The notes under the pieces are model-generated. The model did no database searches. It was given only the letters and a program-made list of their open reading frames with translations, and was not told the DNA's origin. Shown here one piece after another: positions 1 through 8,576 of a stretch of DNA of 64,000 nt. A program made the position numbers and the translations under genes. This stretch comes from Vreelandella olivaria (lineage in GTDB: Bacteria; Pseudomonadota; Gammaproteobacteria; Pseudomonadales; Halomonadaceae). Within the stretch, counting starts at the first letter, position 1; each line of letters starts with the position of its first letter. The stretch covers positions 1,736,001-1,800,000 of the forward strand of contig AP019416.1 in NCBI GenBank assembly GCA_004295565.1. Reading direction: 5' to 3'.

Positions 1-172
1 TGGGTGCGGCGATTGATAATTCCGACACCATAAGCATCAATGCCGTACTCTTTACGTAGCCGCTCAAGGGCATCAAGTGGCACGCCGTTGCGGATCAGTT
101 CATCCGAGCGTGCGCCAGTAACACCCCCATTAGCGCAATAACGTCACTTTCCACTGCATCAATAGCATCCAT
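1..172 (-). CDS. Partial hypothetical protein, N-terminal part only
   Basis: Five-prime part of a leftward gene that runs off the window edge. It starts at the ATG at 172-170, preceded by a good ribosome binding site (AAAGGAGC, about 6 nt upstream). The first residues read MDAIDAVESDVIALMG. The frame then breaks at a run of C (about 122-127) and continues in another frame with a charged helical segment (ARSDELIRNGVPLDALERL) followed by KEYGIDAYGVGIINRRT. I do not recognise the family. The frame change is probably a sequence error like those in the rest of the window. That it is a real gene rests on the ribosome binding site and the sensible composition across the break. Confidence 0.45.
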
Positions 173-368
173 GGAAAAGCTCCTTTCCACTGGTTTATGG
201 CCTTAAGTATAGAATACCTTGTTCTATCCGGCAATTTGCTGTAAATGATTGCGCAAATTGCCTGATGAAAGCGTTGTAAAGAGCAAACGTTGTAAAGAGT
301 AACTGCTGTCAATTGTCAGCGTTACGCGTATAAATAGCCTGATAGTAGCGCTGCAGCGGGAGGCAGAC

Positions 369-1505
369 ATGCGTCAAGGGTGGTCGATAAGAGCTGGATG
401 GTTAATGGTAGCGATTGCCATTTTAGTGGCGGGGATACTCACCACCGTAGCTTCCCATGAACCGTTCGAGTCCAAGCTGGTGCGCCTGGAGGCTCAGCGG
501 GCGCTGCCCACGCTAGAGGCATCCCTTGAGCAGGCATCGCCAGAGCTCAACGCGCTTTTTTCTAAGTTACGCCGACGATCAGGCGCTGTGGATGAGCGCT
601 TCTTTGGCGATTTTGCGCCACGGCGATAGGGCTCGCGATGTACTGGTGGAGTACGGCTTACTGCCCGATTTTCAGCGGGTGTTAGTGCGCTATGGGGCCG
701 ACGCCATACTGCCTATCAGCTACTTTCGCAGCCACAATGTAGCGACGCTAAGAGCGCAGCACTGGTTGGCGAGCGCTACCAGCAGCTTAGCCGCTGGTGG
801 AGCGATGAGGAGGGCGGCGCGGATTCAGCGTTCACCCCTTACCGTCGCGGCCAGATGGGCATTGCGCTGCTGGATGCCAGTGGCCACGCACTTCTTAACC
901 AGTTTGTGGTCAGTGAGCAAGGCGAGATTGAGTGGTTGCAGGGCGAGCGAGTCGTCGCAGGCGTCGGCGACTTCTTTACCAGCGGGCTACGCGATCTAGA
1001 AAGCCAATGGCGGCGGGGCGACGCCATTGGCGCTGCCGATTTAGGCTGGGCGGGTGTCGATCTACTGGTGATGGCCAGCACCGTTAAGGTGCTGCGGGCG
1101 GGCAGGGCTGCCCGAACTGCGCGGGCGGGGAGCGTTGAAGCCCAGGGCGCTCGCGCTGGCTTGGGCCAAGGCGTTGTTGCTACCAGCGGGCGTTTTGCGA
1201 CTCTGCCGCGTATGGCCAAGATTGCTGCAGTAGCGGGCACTGCCTATGTGGTGGTTCGCCATCCAAGCCTCGTCAGCGCACTCGGCGCCAACCTGTCGAA
1301 TTGGCTCGGTTGGCCGGTCTGGCTAGGCCAGTTTCTAATCTGGCTGGTGGTGCTGCTGCCGATGCTGATCATTGCCCGGTTTGTCTATCGCTGGCTACTT
1401 ACACCGCTACTGTGGCTGCTAGTGCGGTTGATGCGGGTATGTTTTAAAACGGCTAACCATGCGTTAGCCAAGCGTACTCCAAGGCAAGTCGACGAAACTA
1501 ACTAA
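369..1505 (+). CDS. Unknown membrane protein (about 380 aa, two frameshifts)
   Basis: One gene read in three pieces: 369 to about 556, about 560-750 in a second frame, then back to the first frame until the TAA at 1503-1505. The first break is at the T6 run at 556-561. The product starts with a hydrophobic segment (residues about 13-28, VAIAILVAGILTTVA) that could be a signal anchor. A long, mixed soluble part follows, including an Ala/Arg-rich stretch. Near the C-terminus are two strong membrane segments around WLVVLLPMLIIARFVY and WLLTPLLWLLVRLM, then a basic tail. The start ATG follows a GGGAGGCAG ribosome binding site. I do not recognise the family and can assign no function. It is convergent with the PQQ dehydrogenase gene, with a terminator between them. 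Confidence 0.6.
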
Positions 1506-1525
1506 GAAGATGAGATATAACATAA

Positions 1526-1553
1526 ACGGGGCGGCCTTAAGACCGCCCGTTTT
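1526..1553. terminator. Intrinsic terminator between convergent genes
   Basis: A GC-rich hairpin (ACGGG-GCGG paired with CCGCCCGT, one bulged G, loop around CCTTAAGA) followed by TTTT on the plus strand. It lies just after the stop of the membrane protein gene and just beyond the end of the leftward PQQ dehydrogenase gene, so it may serve both. Confidence 0.7.
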
Positions 1554-1574
1554 GCTATTGGTCAACCGCAGGCG

Positions 1575-3654
1575 TTATTCCGGCAGGGCATACACGGCAA
1601 CCTGATCACCTACCTGATCTTTCAGGATGCTGTTGCCACCGGAAACAAAGGCGACGTATTGGCGACCGTTGTACTCGTAGACAGCAGGGTTGGAGACGGA
1701 GGGGCTTCGGTCTGATCCGACCACAGCTCCTCACCGGTTTCCAGCGAGTAGGCACGCACCTTGGCATCCATGGAAGCGCCGATAAAGATGACGTTACCCG
1801 CGGTGACTGCCGGGCCACCGATGGTGGGTGAGCCCCAGCTCTCAGGCATAAAGAAGCCATACTGCTGGGATACGCCCATCGGACGACGCCATTTGATATC
1901 ACCTGTCGTCATGTCGAGGGCGACAAGCTCACCAAAGGGCGGTTCCCAGCAGGGCATACCTAGTCGATTGAGTGCCACCTCAAGGCGCATGCCGTAGGGC
2001 GCACCTTCCTGGGGGGCAAAGCCACTCTCGTTGCCGGATGTTCTATTAGCTGCCTCATAATCCTCACGATTATACAGCTTTATGTACTGCACAATATGCG
2101 AGGTATTGACGATGGCGGTCTGGCTTTCGGGGTCAAAGGCGACACCGCCCCACTGTACGCCGCCCGCACTGATGGGAAAGCCCAGCGTGCCTTCGCCTTG
2201 GGTCGTCGGTGGGGTGTACATGCCTTCATAGTGAAGGTCTTCCCACAGCGCTGAGCACTCCCCAAAGCTAACCGCATCAGCCAGCGCCCAGACGTTGGGT
2301 TTCTCGGACTGATCTAACAGTGGCGCTGGTTTGGTGGGAAAGGGTTGTGTCGGTGCATAGACTTCGCCCTCAACGCTGCCGTCGCCGCTGGGTACCGGGC
2401 GCTCCTCAATTGGCCAAACATCTTCGCCGGTTTCGCGATTGACCACGAACAGAAAGCCCATTTTGGTCGCCTGAATCAGCGCCGGGATCTCTTCTCCATC
2501 GACGGTAATGTCCATCAGCGTTGGGGCTGCGTTAATGTCGTAATCCCAAATATCGTGATGCACCCACTGCCGCGACCACACCACTTCGCCGGTCTCGATA
2601 TCCACCGCGGTGGTGGATGTGCCTAGCGGCACTTCTTCGGTGCGGTTACCGCCCCAGTAGTTCGGCGAAGGGGAGGAGACTGGCAAATAGACCAGACCAA
2701 GCTCTTCATCGGCGGACATATGCGTCCACACGTTAGCGGTACCGCTCTGCTCGCGCATCTCATCAGAGAGTGCCTGGAATGTCCATTCGCGCTCACCGGT
2801 GCGGGCATTAATAGAGTAGACGGTGCCGGGTGGGGCCTGTTCGTAGGCCCAGTCCATCCCCGCCCAGCCAAGGATTAGATGATCGCCCACCACGGTGGGT
2901 GGCTGCAGCAGCGATAACGGCCAGCGGTCATTAGTATCATTCCACTGGTTGACGTCAAGCACGCCATTGTCGGCAAAATCGGTGCACTGTTCGCCGCTAT
3001 CGGCGTCGACCGCGAACAGCTGCGCATCCATGGTGCCCATATAGATGATCTTTTGGCAGGGCTCGCCTGCTTCTGGGTCATCTGTCTCCCAATAGGCGAC
3101 ACCTCGGTTTTTCAGGGCCGGCTGGGTTAGCGCTTCCAGAGAAGATTGGGTATCGAAGCTCCATTTCTCTTCGCCATTCGCGGGGTCTAGGGCCAGGATC
3201 CGGTAGAAGGGGTGCCGATATAGAGCGTGTCGTTGGCAAACACTGGCGTGGCAGACCAAACGGTCGCTGGTAAATCACCTGAACCATCCGCTACATCGCC
3301 GGTATGCACTTCCCAAACTTTTTCCAATTCACCAACGTTGTCGGCATTAATCTGATCAAGCGGGCTATATTTCTGAGCGTTGAGCTGACCGTGAAAGCTG
3401 TCCCAGGTCGGCTCTCCAGGCACCAGCGGAATGGGGGCGGTGCTCGTCGCTTCTTCCGGTGCGGCGTTCTCCTGCTCCCCTGGCGATGCCTGTTCTCCTG
3501 ACGGTTCTTGAACTGTAGATTGCTGCGTATCTACTGACGGCTCCTGAGCGAGTAGTGGCAAGGATGTAAAGCAAACAGCCAGAGCGGTAGCCGCGCCTAA
3601 ACCCGACGTAGCAAATTTAAACGGAGTGCTCGGAGCGGATAATAAAATTGGCAT
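1575..3654 (-). CDS. PQQ-dependent dehydrogenase, glucose/quinate/shikimate family, periplasmic part
   Basis: Quinoprotein beta-propeller dehydrogenase that oxidises a sugar or related polyol in the periplasm using pyrroloquinoline quinone. The start at 3654 gives a signal-peptide-like N-terminus (hydrophobic AATALAVCFTSLPLLAQ) and then a Pro/Glu/Gln-rich linker. The propeller begins at PTWDSFHGQLNAQKYSPL. Family hallmarks are repeated W-type blade motifs such as ANGEEKWSFDTQ, TGEREWTFQAL, TGEVVWSRQWVHHDIWDYD and TGDIKWRRPMG. Frameshifts lie near 3210 and 1690; the true C-terminus is GDQVAVYALPE with the stop at 1575-1577. Unlike E. coli Gcd it lacks the fused five-helix membrane domain; the gene just upstream encodes a small membrane protein that probably replaces it. 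Its ribosome binding site (AAGGAG) overlaps that gene's stop codon. Substrate cannot be told from sequence. Confidence 0.85.
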
Positions 3655-3664
3655 GGGCAGCTCC

Positions 3665-4030
3665 TTAGGAGTGGGTGGGGCGTGCGTAGTGTGCAGGGCG
3701 AAACAGATCGAGAATCAGGCCAATAAGACCGACCACCATCGCAACGCAGATCCACCACTGATGGAGCAGCATCGCGGCGAAAAATGTACCGGCAAGGCCT
3801 AGCAGAATAAGAACTCGCAGTGTGATGGATGCACCGCGTGCTTTTACTTGCATTAGCAATAGCGCCATCACCGCAAGAATGAAACAGGCCACAATGGCAA
3901 CCAGTGCCCCGAGTGTTCCCGTGACTCCGGTCAGTGGTGTGAAATAGGCATACAGTGCAACTGCAAGCCCAGCGATTGAGGCGATCAGAAGGACGATAGC
4001 GCCCGATTTTGATGAGAGGGTTAACGACAT
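3665..4030 (-). CDS. Small four-helix membrane protein, likely anchor/quinone subunit of the PQQ dehydrogenase
   Basis: A 121-residue protein made almost wholly of four hydrophobic helices (around AIVLLIASIAGLAVALYAYF, LGALVAIVACFILAVMALLL, LRVLILLGLAGTFFAAMLL and CVAMVVGLIGLILDLF) with short polar loops. It is the first gene of the pair; only 10 nt separate it from the PQQ dehydrogenase, whose ribosome binding site overlaps its stop. In E. coli-type membrane glucose dehydrogenase the N-terminal membrane helices bind ubiquinone and are fused to the propeller. Here the same arrangement appears split into two genes. The role as anchor and electron-transfer subunit is inferred from position, size and topology, not from a recognised motif. 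The frame is intact. Confidence 0.7.
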   Translation of the reverse strand: MSLTLSSKSGAIVLLIASIAGLAVALYAYFTPLTGVTGTLGALVAIVACFILAVMALLLMQVKARGASITLRVLILLGLAGTFFAAMLLHQWWICVAMVVGLIGLILDLFRPAHYARPTHS

Positions 4031-4265
4031 AACGTGTTGGCCTCCTGCTGAGTGGAAAGCCTGACATTGAGGCTAACTCAACGTCAGAAATCGTTAGCAC
4101 TATAACTTTAGCAGAAAACGGAACCTTTATGATCTGGGGGCCGTGACTTGATCAAATGGTGCAACCACTAACGCTGTTTTTCCAGTGGAGGTGAGGCATT
4201 ACAAAATTGCCTATCTCGAATAAACTAAACTAGTTGAACTAAGTCGTGTTTCCGGGGAACTTCAT

Positions 4266-4505
4266 ATGGAAGCTATCAACATACACGAAGCTAAAACGCG
4301 CTTATCGCAGCTCGTCGCGCGGGCTGTCGAGGGCGAGGGGTTTATTATCGCCAAAGCGGGTAAGCCGATGGCGCGTGTAACGGCGATTGACAGCCCCGCG
4401 CCGGGTCAGCAGAAGCGGCTGGGTTTCTTGGCAGGTCAGTTTAAAGTGCCTAGTGACTTTGATCGGATGGGGCAGGAGGAAATAGCTGAAATGTTTGGAG
4501 GCTGA
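4266..4505 (+). CDS. Phd/YefM family antitoxin
   Basis: A 79-residue antitoxin of the prevent-host-death type. The N-terminal half (AINIHEAKTRLSQLVARA, then GEGFIIAKAGKPMARV) is the typical Phd DNA-binding and dimerisation fold; the C-terminal tail (SDFDRMGQEEIAEMFGG) would bind and block the toxin. It is followed after a single base by a PIN-domain toxin gene, the standard order for such pairs, and such operons are usually autorepressed by the antitoxin. A short palindrome (AACTAGTT, 4228-4235) lies upstream and is a possible but unproven operator. The frame is intact. Confidence 0.88.
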   Translation: MEAINIHEAKTRLSQLVARAVEGEGFIIAKAGKPMARVTAIDSPAPGQQKRLGFLAGQFKVPSDFDRMGQEEIAEMFGG

Positions 4506-4506
4506 T

Positions 4507-4893
4507 ATGAACCTGCTTCTGGACACGCATATTTTGCTTTGGGCGGCGGCGTCACCGGAGCAACTCTCGGCGGATGCGCTATCGCTGATCAGTGACGAGA
4601 ATAACAGGCTCCACTTTAGCGCCGCCAGCATCTGGGAAGTGGTGATCAAGAACAGCCTGCAGCGCCCTGATCTCCAAGTCGATCCGCATTTATTGCGCAG
4701 AGGGTTGGTGGATAATGGTTATTTAGAACTCCCTATCACTTCACTGCATACACTTAACGTCGCTCATTTACCCAGCCTTCATAAAGACCCCTTTGATCGC
4801 ATTTTGGTGGCCCAGGCAGAGGCTGAGGGGTTTTTGCTGCTTACAGCGGACGCATGGGTGGCTCAGTACGCTGGGCCAATTAGAAAAGTATGA
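4507..4893 (+). CDS. vapC: VapC-family PIN-domain toxin
   Basis: A PIN-domain ribonuclease toxin of 128 residues starting at the ATG at 4507, one base after the antitoxin stop (TGATATG). The acidic residues expected of the Mg-dependent active site are visible: Asp in LLLDTHILLW near the N-terminus, Glu in SAASIWEVVIK, and Asp residues in KDPFDRILVAQA and LLLTAD near the C-terminus. The DTHxLLW start and the HKDPFDR motif place it with the PIN toxins usually paired with Phd-type antitoxins. An alternative in-frame start at 4495 inside the antitoxin gene is less likely. The frame is intact and the pair looks functional. Confidence 0.88.
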   Translation: MNLLLDTHILLWAAASPEQLSADALSLISDENNRLHFSAASIWEVVIKNSLQRPDLQVDPHLLRRGLVDNGYLELPITSLHTLNVAHLPSLHKDPFDRILVAQAEAEGFLLLTADAWVAQYAGPIRKV

Positions 4894-4940
4894 GCATTTC
4901 GCTCGTGAGCCGTAGGTTAAAAATCTGTTTTCGCTTAAAA

Positions 4941-4961
4941 GGCCCATCGACTAGATGGGCC
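4941..4961 (-). terminator. Intrinsic terminator of the guanidine operon
   Basis: A perfect 8-bp hairpin (GGCCCATC / GATGGGCC, loop GACTA). Read on the minus strand it is followed by TTTTAAG and lies 14 nt after the stop of allophanate hydrolase, so it closes the leftward operon. It may also serve the rightward vapC gene. Confidence 0.75.
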
Positions 4962-4974
4962 TGATATATTGGCG

Positions 4975-6791
4975 CTATGATCGACTCGCCAGCCACCCGC
5001 GCCAACCGCCAAATTCGCTGATGTCTTGCGCTTCGCCACCTTCATTAAGCGCTCCGGCGGTGCAAATAAAGCCACACTTCCAGCTACCGTCGGCAAGCTC
5101 CACCTGGCCTAAACCAAGCGGGGCGGGAATGCCTGCTAAAAAGCTGCCTAGCGTCTCAATCGGTAAACGCCAGACTTCTACTTCGATGGCTTGACCATTC
5201 TCATCGCGCAGCATTGCCGGACGTTTGGGTGGCCCGCCCGCCAGGGCAAACAGCTTATAGCGCGGCGCGCTTTGGGTGATGCTCACTAATACGCCGCCGC
5301 GTTCGGTCAATTGGTGGTTAAGCGGCAAGCCTTGCAAGTGTGCACCGCACACTACCAGCTCCATGGTGCCGTCTTGGGCATTGGTTAAGGGCTCAGATAA
5401 AGCCGGATGGGCAACGCCTGTGGCACCTAACGGCAGCATTAAACGTGCTTCAAGTGCACGTCCTAAGGAGAGCAGCGTTAAGTCAGCAAAGACCGGCCCA
5501 AACAGCGTGACGCCCACAGGAAGAGCTTGCTCAGTAAAGCCTATCGGCACCGCCAGGCGCTGTAGTCGAGCAGGTTCATAAAGTTGGTCCAGGTGCCCAG
5601 ACGCGAGTTCACCCCAATAGGATCCGCTGCCACCTCTGCCTTGGTGGGGTGGGTCACCGTGGTGGGCGAGAGCATCACATCCACCTGGCTGATAAGCGCG
5701 TCGGCCTGGCGCTTAAATTCGGCAAGTTTATAGCGCGCATCGAAGGCGTCCACCGCCAGCGGCGTGGCGCCACCCTGGGTAATTTCAAAGGTGACCGGGT
5801 GCACCGCATTCGGGTGGCTCTTCATCAAATCGCGAATCACATGATAGCGCTCGGCTACCCAAGGGCCTTCGTAGAGCAAGCGCGCTGCCGCCAGTAACGG
5901 CGAACAGTCCAGCTCGACTTTCTCACCGCCCAGTGCTTCCAGCTCATCAATTGCCTGATGCATGCCTTGGGTATAGGCCGCATCGGTTTGCCACTGGGAT
6001 TCCAGCGGCACGCCAAAGCGAAACGCGGTAGGGGCTTTACCATAGCGTTTACCGTGCACAGCAAAGTCATGCTTCCGCGACCAGGCGCACTGGTCATCAT
6101 AGGCAGCGGTAATGCCGAGCACTTTAGCGGCATCGTCGGCGGTGAAGGTAAATAGGCTAATGGTGTCTAAGGTCGCGCAGGCGGGTACTACGCCTCGGGT
6201 GCTGAGTAGCCCCAGGCTGGGCTTAACCCCGTAAAGGTTGTGGAAGCATGCAGGTACGCGCCCAGAGCCTGCCGTATCCGTGCCCAACGCGAAGCTGACC
6301 ATGCCTGCGGCGGTGACCACCGCCGAGCCGCTGCTGGAGCCGCCGGGAATATAGTCGGGGTTAAAGGCATTGGCCGGTACGCCGTAGTCACTCAGGGCAC
6401 GCTCACCCACCAAGCCGGTGGCGAACTGGTCAAGGTTGGTTTTGCCTAGAGGAATGGCCCCGCATCGATCAACTGCTGCACCACAAAGGCGCTTTCTGTT
6501 GGCGTGTAGGCATACGCCGGACTGCCTGCGGTGGTGGGAATCCCCGCCAGGTCGATATTATCTTTTAGTGCAAAAGGAATACCAAACAGCGGCAGCGTCT
6601 GGGGCGACTCGCCTTCCAGACGCTGCAAATAGGGTTCCAGCTGTTCACGCGTCAAGCGGGTGATCCAGGCGGGTTCTTTACCGTGGCTCTCTGCTTGGGC
6701 GAGCAGTTCATCAATTAACCCAGCAGGGGTGAGTTCACCCTGCTGGTAGGCGGTGTAGGGTAGCGATATCCAGCGATGCGATGGGTAACAT
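4975..6791 (-). CDS. atzF: Allophanate hydrolase
   Basis: Hydrolyses allophanate to two ammonia and two CO2, the last step of the guanidine/urea carboxylase route, in the cytoplasm. The N-terminal part is an amidase-signature domain: FALKDNIDLAGIPTTAG carries the catalytic Lys, and PGGSSSGSAVVTAAG and GTDTAGSGRVPA carry the Ser-rich motif with the cis-Ser and nucleophile Ser. The C-terminal part (from VGVTLFGPVFADLTLLSLG to the end) is the AtzF-specific C-terminal domain. The start ATG at 6791 has AGGAG 7 nt upstream. Frameshifts are visible near 6755, 6450 and 5550, each with clean continuation. It is the last gene of the operon and is followed by a terminator. Confidence 0.9.
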
Positions 6792-6822
6792 GATTAAACT
6801 CCTAGTTGTATTAACGGTGACC

Positions 6823-7519
6823 TTACTTAAGCGTTGATGCTGAAAGTCGCTCCCCAACCCGCCAGGGCTGGGTGGATAGCACTACCTGCCAACTGTCTTG
6901 GTCGCGTTGCAAGTAGTCGAAGCAGAGGCTGGCACGCCAGCGCAGGGCATCGTCAGTTAAGTCACTTAATGGTTCAAATAAGGCTGCTGGATTGGCCGTT
7001 ACAGCTCGTGGAGTAATCGCCATGGCGTGCTTGCCTATTTGCAGCCAGCGAAGGCGCCCTGCTTGTCGCAGCGAATCTCTTCTTCAGCGGCCTCAGTGGA
7101 AATCTGCTGCCAGTGCTCAACGTAGTGGCCGTGAGGGTGTCGCTCTTCCAGGGTGGTGCCGTTAACCCATTGCAGTAGCCCTACATCCTTTTCTAAGCTG
7201 GGGCATAGATCTTGAAAACGGTGCCAGGTGCACAGCGAGGGGCGTTGTTCGCCTTCGATTTGGGTAACGCCCGCAAAGGCGGTTAGGCTTGCCAGCCACT
7301 CAAGCTGAGCTCGATTGCACGCTTCTAAACCGGTGATGCCGGAAAAATTCGGGCCGTTGGCAGGTAGGCGTAGATCCGCATGCCACTGCTCCCCCTGGAG
7401 CCAGACAACCTGGGTGGTGGTATCGGCCTGTTGGTAAGGTTGGGCGGCAGGTTCCGCATAAAGCGTGCGCTGCCAACCCCACGAAATTCGCGCGGGATGC
7501 TGGGTAAGGAAACGCTCAT
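6823..7519 (-). CDS. Conserved protein of unknown function in the guanidine operon
   Basis: A protein of about 230 residues with two frame breaks (near 7488 and near 7045, where the reading continues as GWLQIGKHAMAITPRA). Its start ATG overlaps the stop of the upstream oxygenase gene (ATGA), so the two are translationally coupled. The sequence has many aromatic residues and beta-strand-like segments (SWGWQRTLYAEP, TTTQVVWLQGEQWHADLRLP, FAGVTQIEG, SLCTWHRFQDLCP, TLEERHPHGHYVEHW). This pattern suggests an all-beta, perhaps calycin- or cupin-like, small-molecule-binding fold, but I do not recognise the family with certainty. There is no signal peptide, so it is probably cytoplasmic. Its place between the oxygenase and allophanate hydrolase suggests a role with the oxygenase or its product. 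Confidence 0.65.
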
Positions 7520-8576
7520 TGTGGGCTGTCCTTATGCTTGCCGTGCTGGCCAAGGCTGCCCACTTCCCGAGCGCCATCGGGCAGCGCGATTTCTCCCCGG
7601 GCTAGCCGTTCACGCAGATAGTTAAAGGTTTGAATCGTTTGCGCGTAGAGGTGATCCCCCGCTTTAAGCGGTGGGTAATATGCTTGGCCGTGGCGGGTCA
7701 CCAGCTCGGGCAGCGGGGCGACCACGGTGTGGTAATCGCAGGCGAAAAACAGCGGGAAAGAGTAGCGCTCTTCCTTTACTTTACGCACCCGGTGAGAGGT
7801 GGCGACAAACTCGCCGTTGCTCCATATCTCCAGCATATCGCCGATATTGACCACCAAGGCGTCGTCTCGAAACGGCACATCAATCCATTCACCCGCGCCG
7901 TTCATTACCTCAAGACCCGGTGCGGTAGGGAGCAATAGGGTGAAGCACTCATAATCCGTATGGGCACCAATACCCTGAGCATCTTCGGCATTGGGGTTAT
8001 AAGGGTAGTGAATCAGGCGCAGCTGGCTGGGCGGTTTAGTCACATGGTGAAGTAGGTGGTTCTCTTCAAGCCCTAACGCTAGGGCAAAGCCGCCCATCAA
8101 TGCGCGGCCAACCTGGTAGGCCGCGTCATAATAGGCGGCAACCGGTTCACGGAAATCGTCAAGATCTGGCCAGGGTTGGGCCCGAGCAGGGGCGTGCCTG
8201 CCAAGACCTCAGGATCATCGCTGGGGAGTTCAAAGGCGAGATCAAAAGCCTCTTTCATATCCGGCTTTTGGGATCCGGCGACTCTTCACCGGGCGGCACA
8301 TAGCCCCGGTGGTGGTGGTAAAGACCAATATAGCGCTGCATTTTGGTCTCGGTTGGTTGGGCAAAGAAGCGCTTGGCTTGGCTGATTAGCCCTTCGCGCA
8401 GGAAGTGATCAATGCCGTGCCCCACCATTTGAAAGAAACCCACCTCGCGGGCGGCGCGGCCAAGTTGCTCGGCAACGGCTTGGCGCGCTACTATCCCCAT
8501 GTAGCAGGTCGTGAATATCGATCACTGGGATCGCCTGAAAATCGGCGAGGCGCTGATCTTTCGTTGTTTGGCTCAT
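7516..8576 (-). CDS. 2-oxoglutarate/Fe(II)-dependent oxygenase, isopenicillin N synthase family
   Basis: A non-haem iron oxygenase of about 350 residues. The N-terminal DIOX_N-like part is seen (IPVIDIHDLL, AAREVGFFQMVGHGI, HRGYVPPGEE). The iron ligands are His and Asp in GAHTDYECFTLLL and the distal His in VATSHRV; the 2-oxoglutarate-binding R-x-S motif is RYSFP. Breaks lie near 8495, 8265 and 8180; the last is a missing C in a CCC-TGG context. The start ATG overlaps the carboxylase stop (ATGA) and the stop overlaps the next start, so it is tightly built into the guanidine operon. Related enzymes (ethylene-forming enzyme; plant homoarginine 6-hydroxylase) release guanidine from arginine or homoarginine, which suggests, but does not show, that this one feeds guanidine into the pathway. 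Confidence 0.85.
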
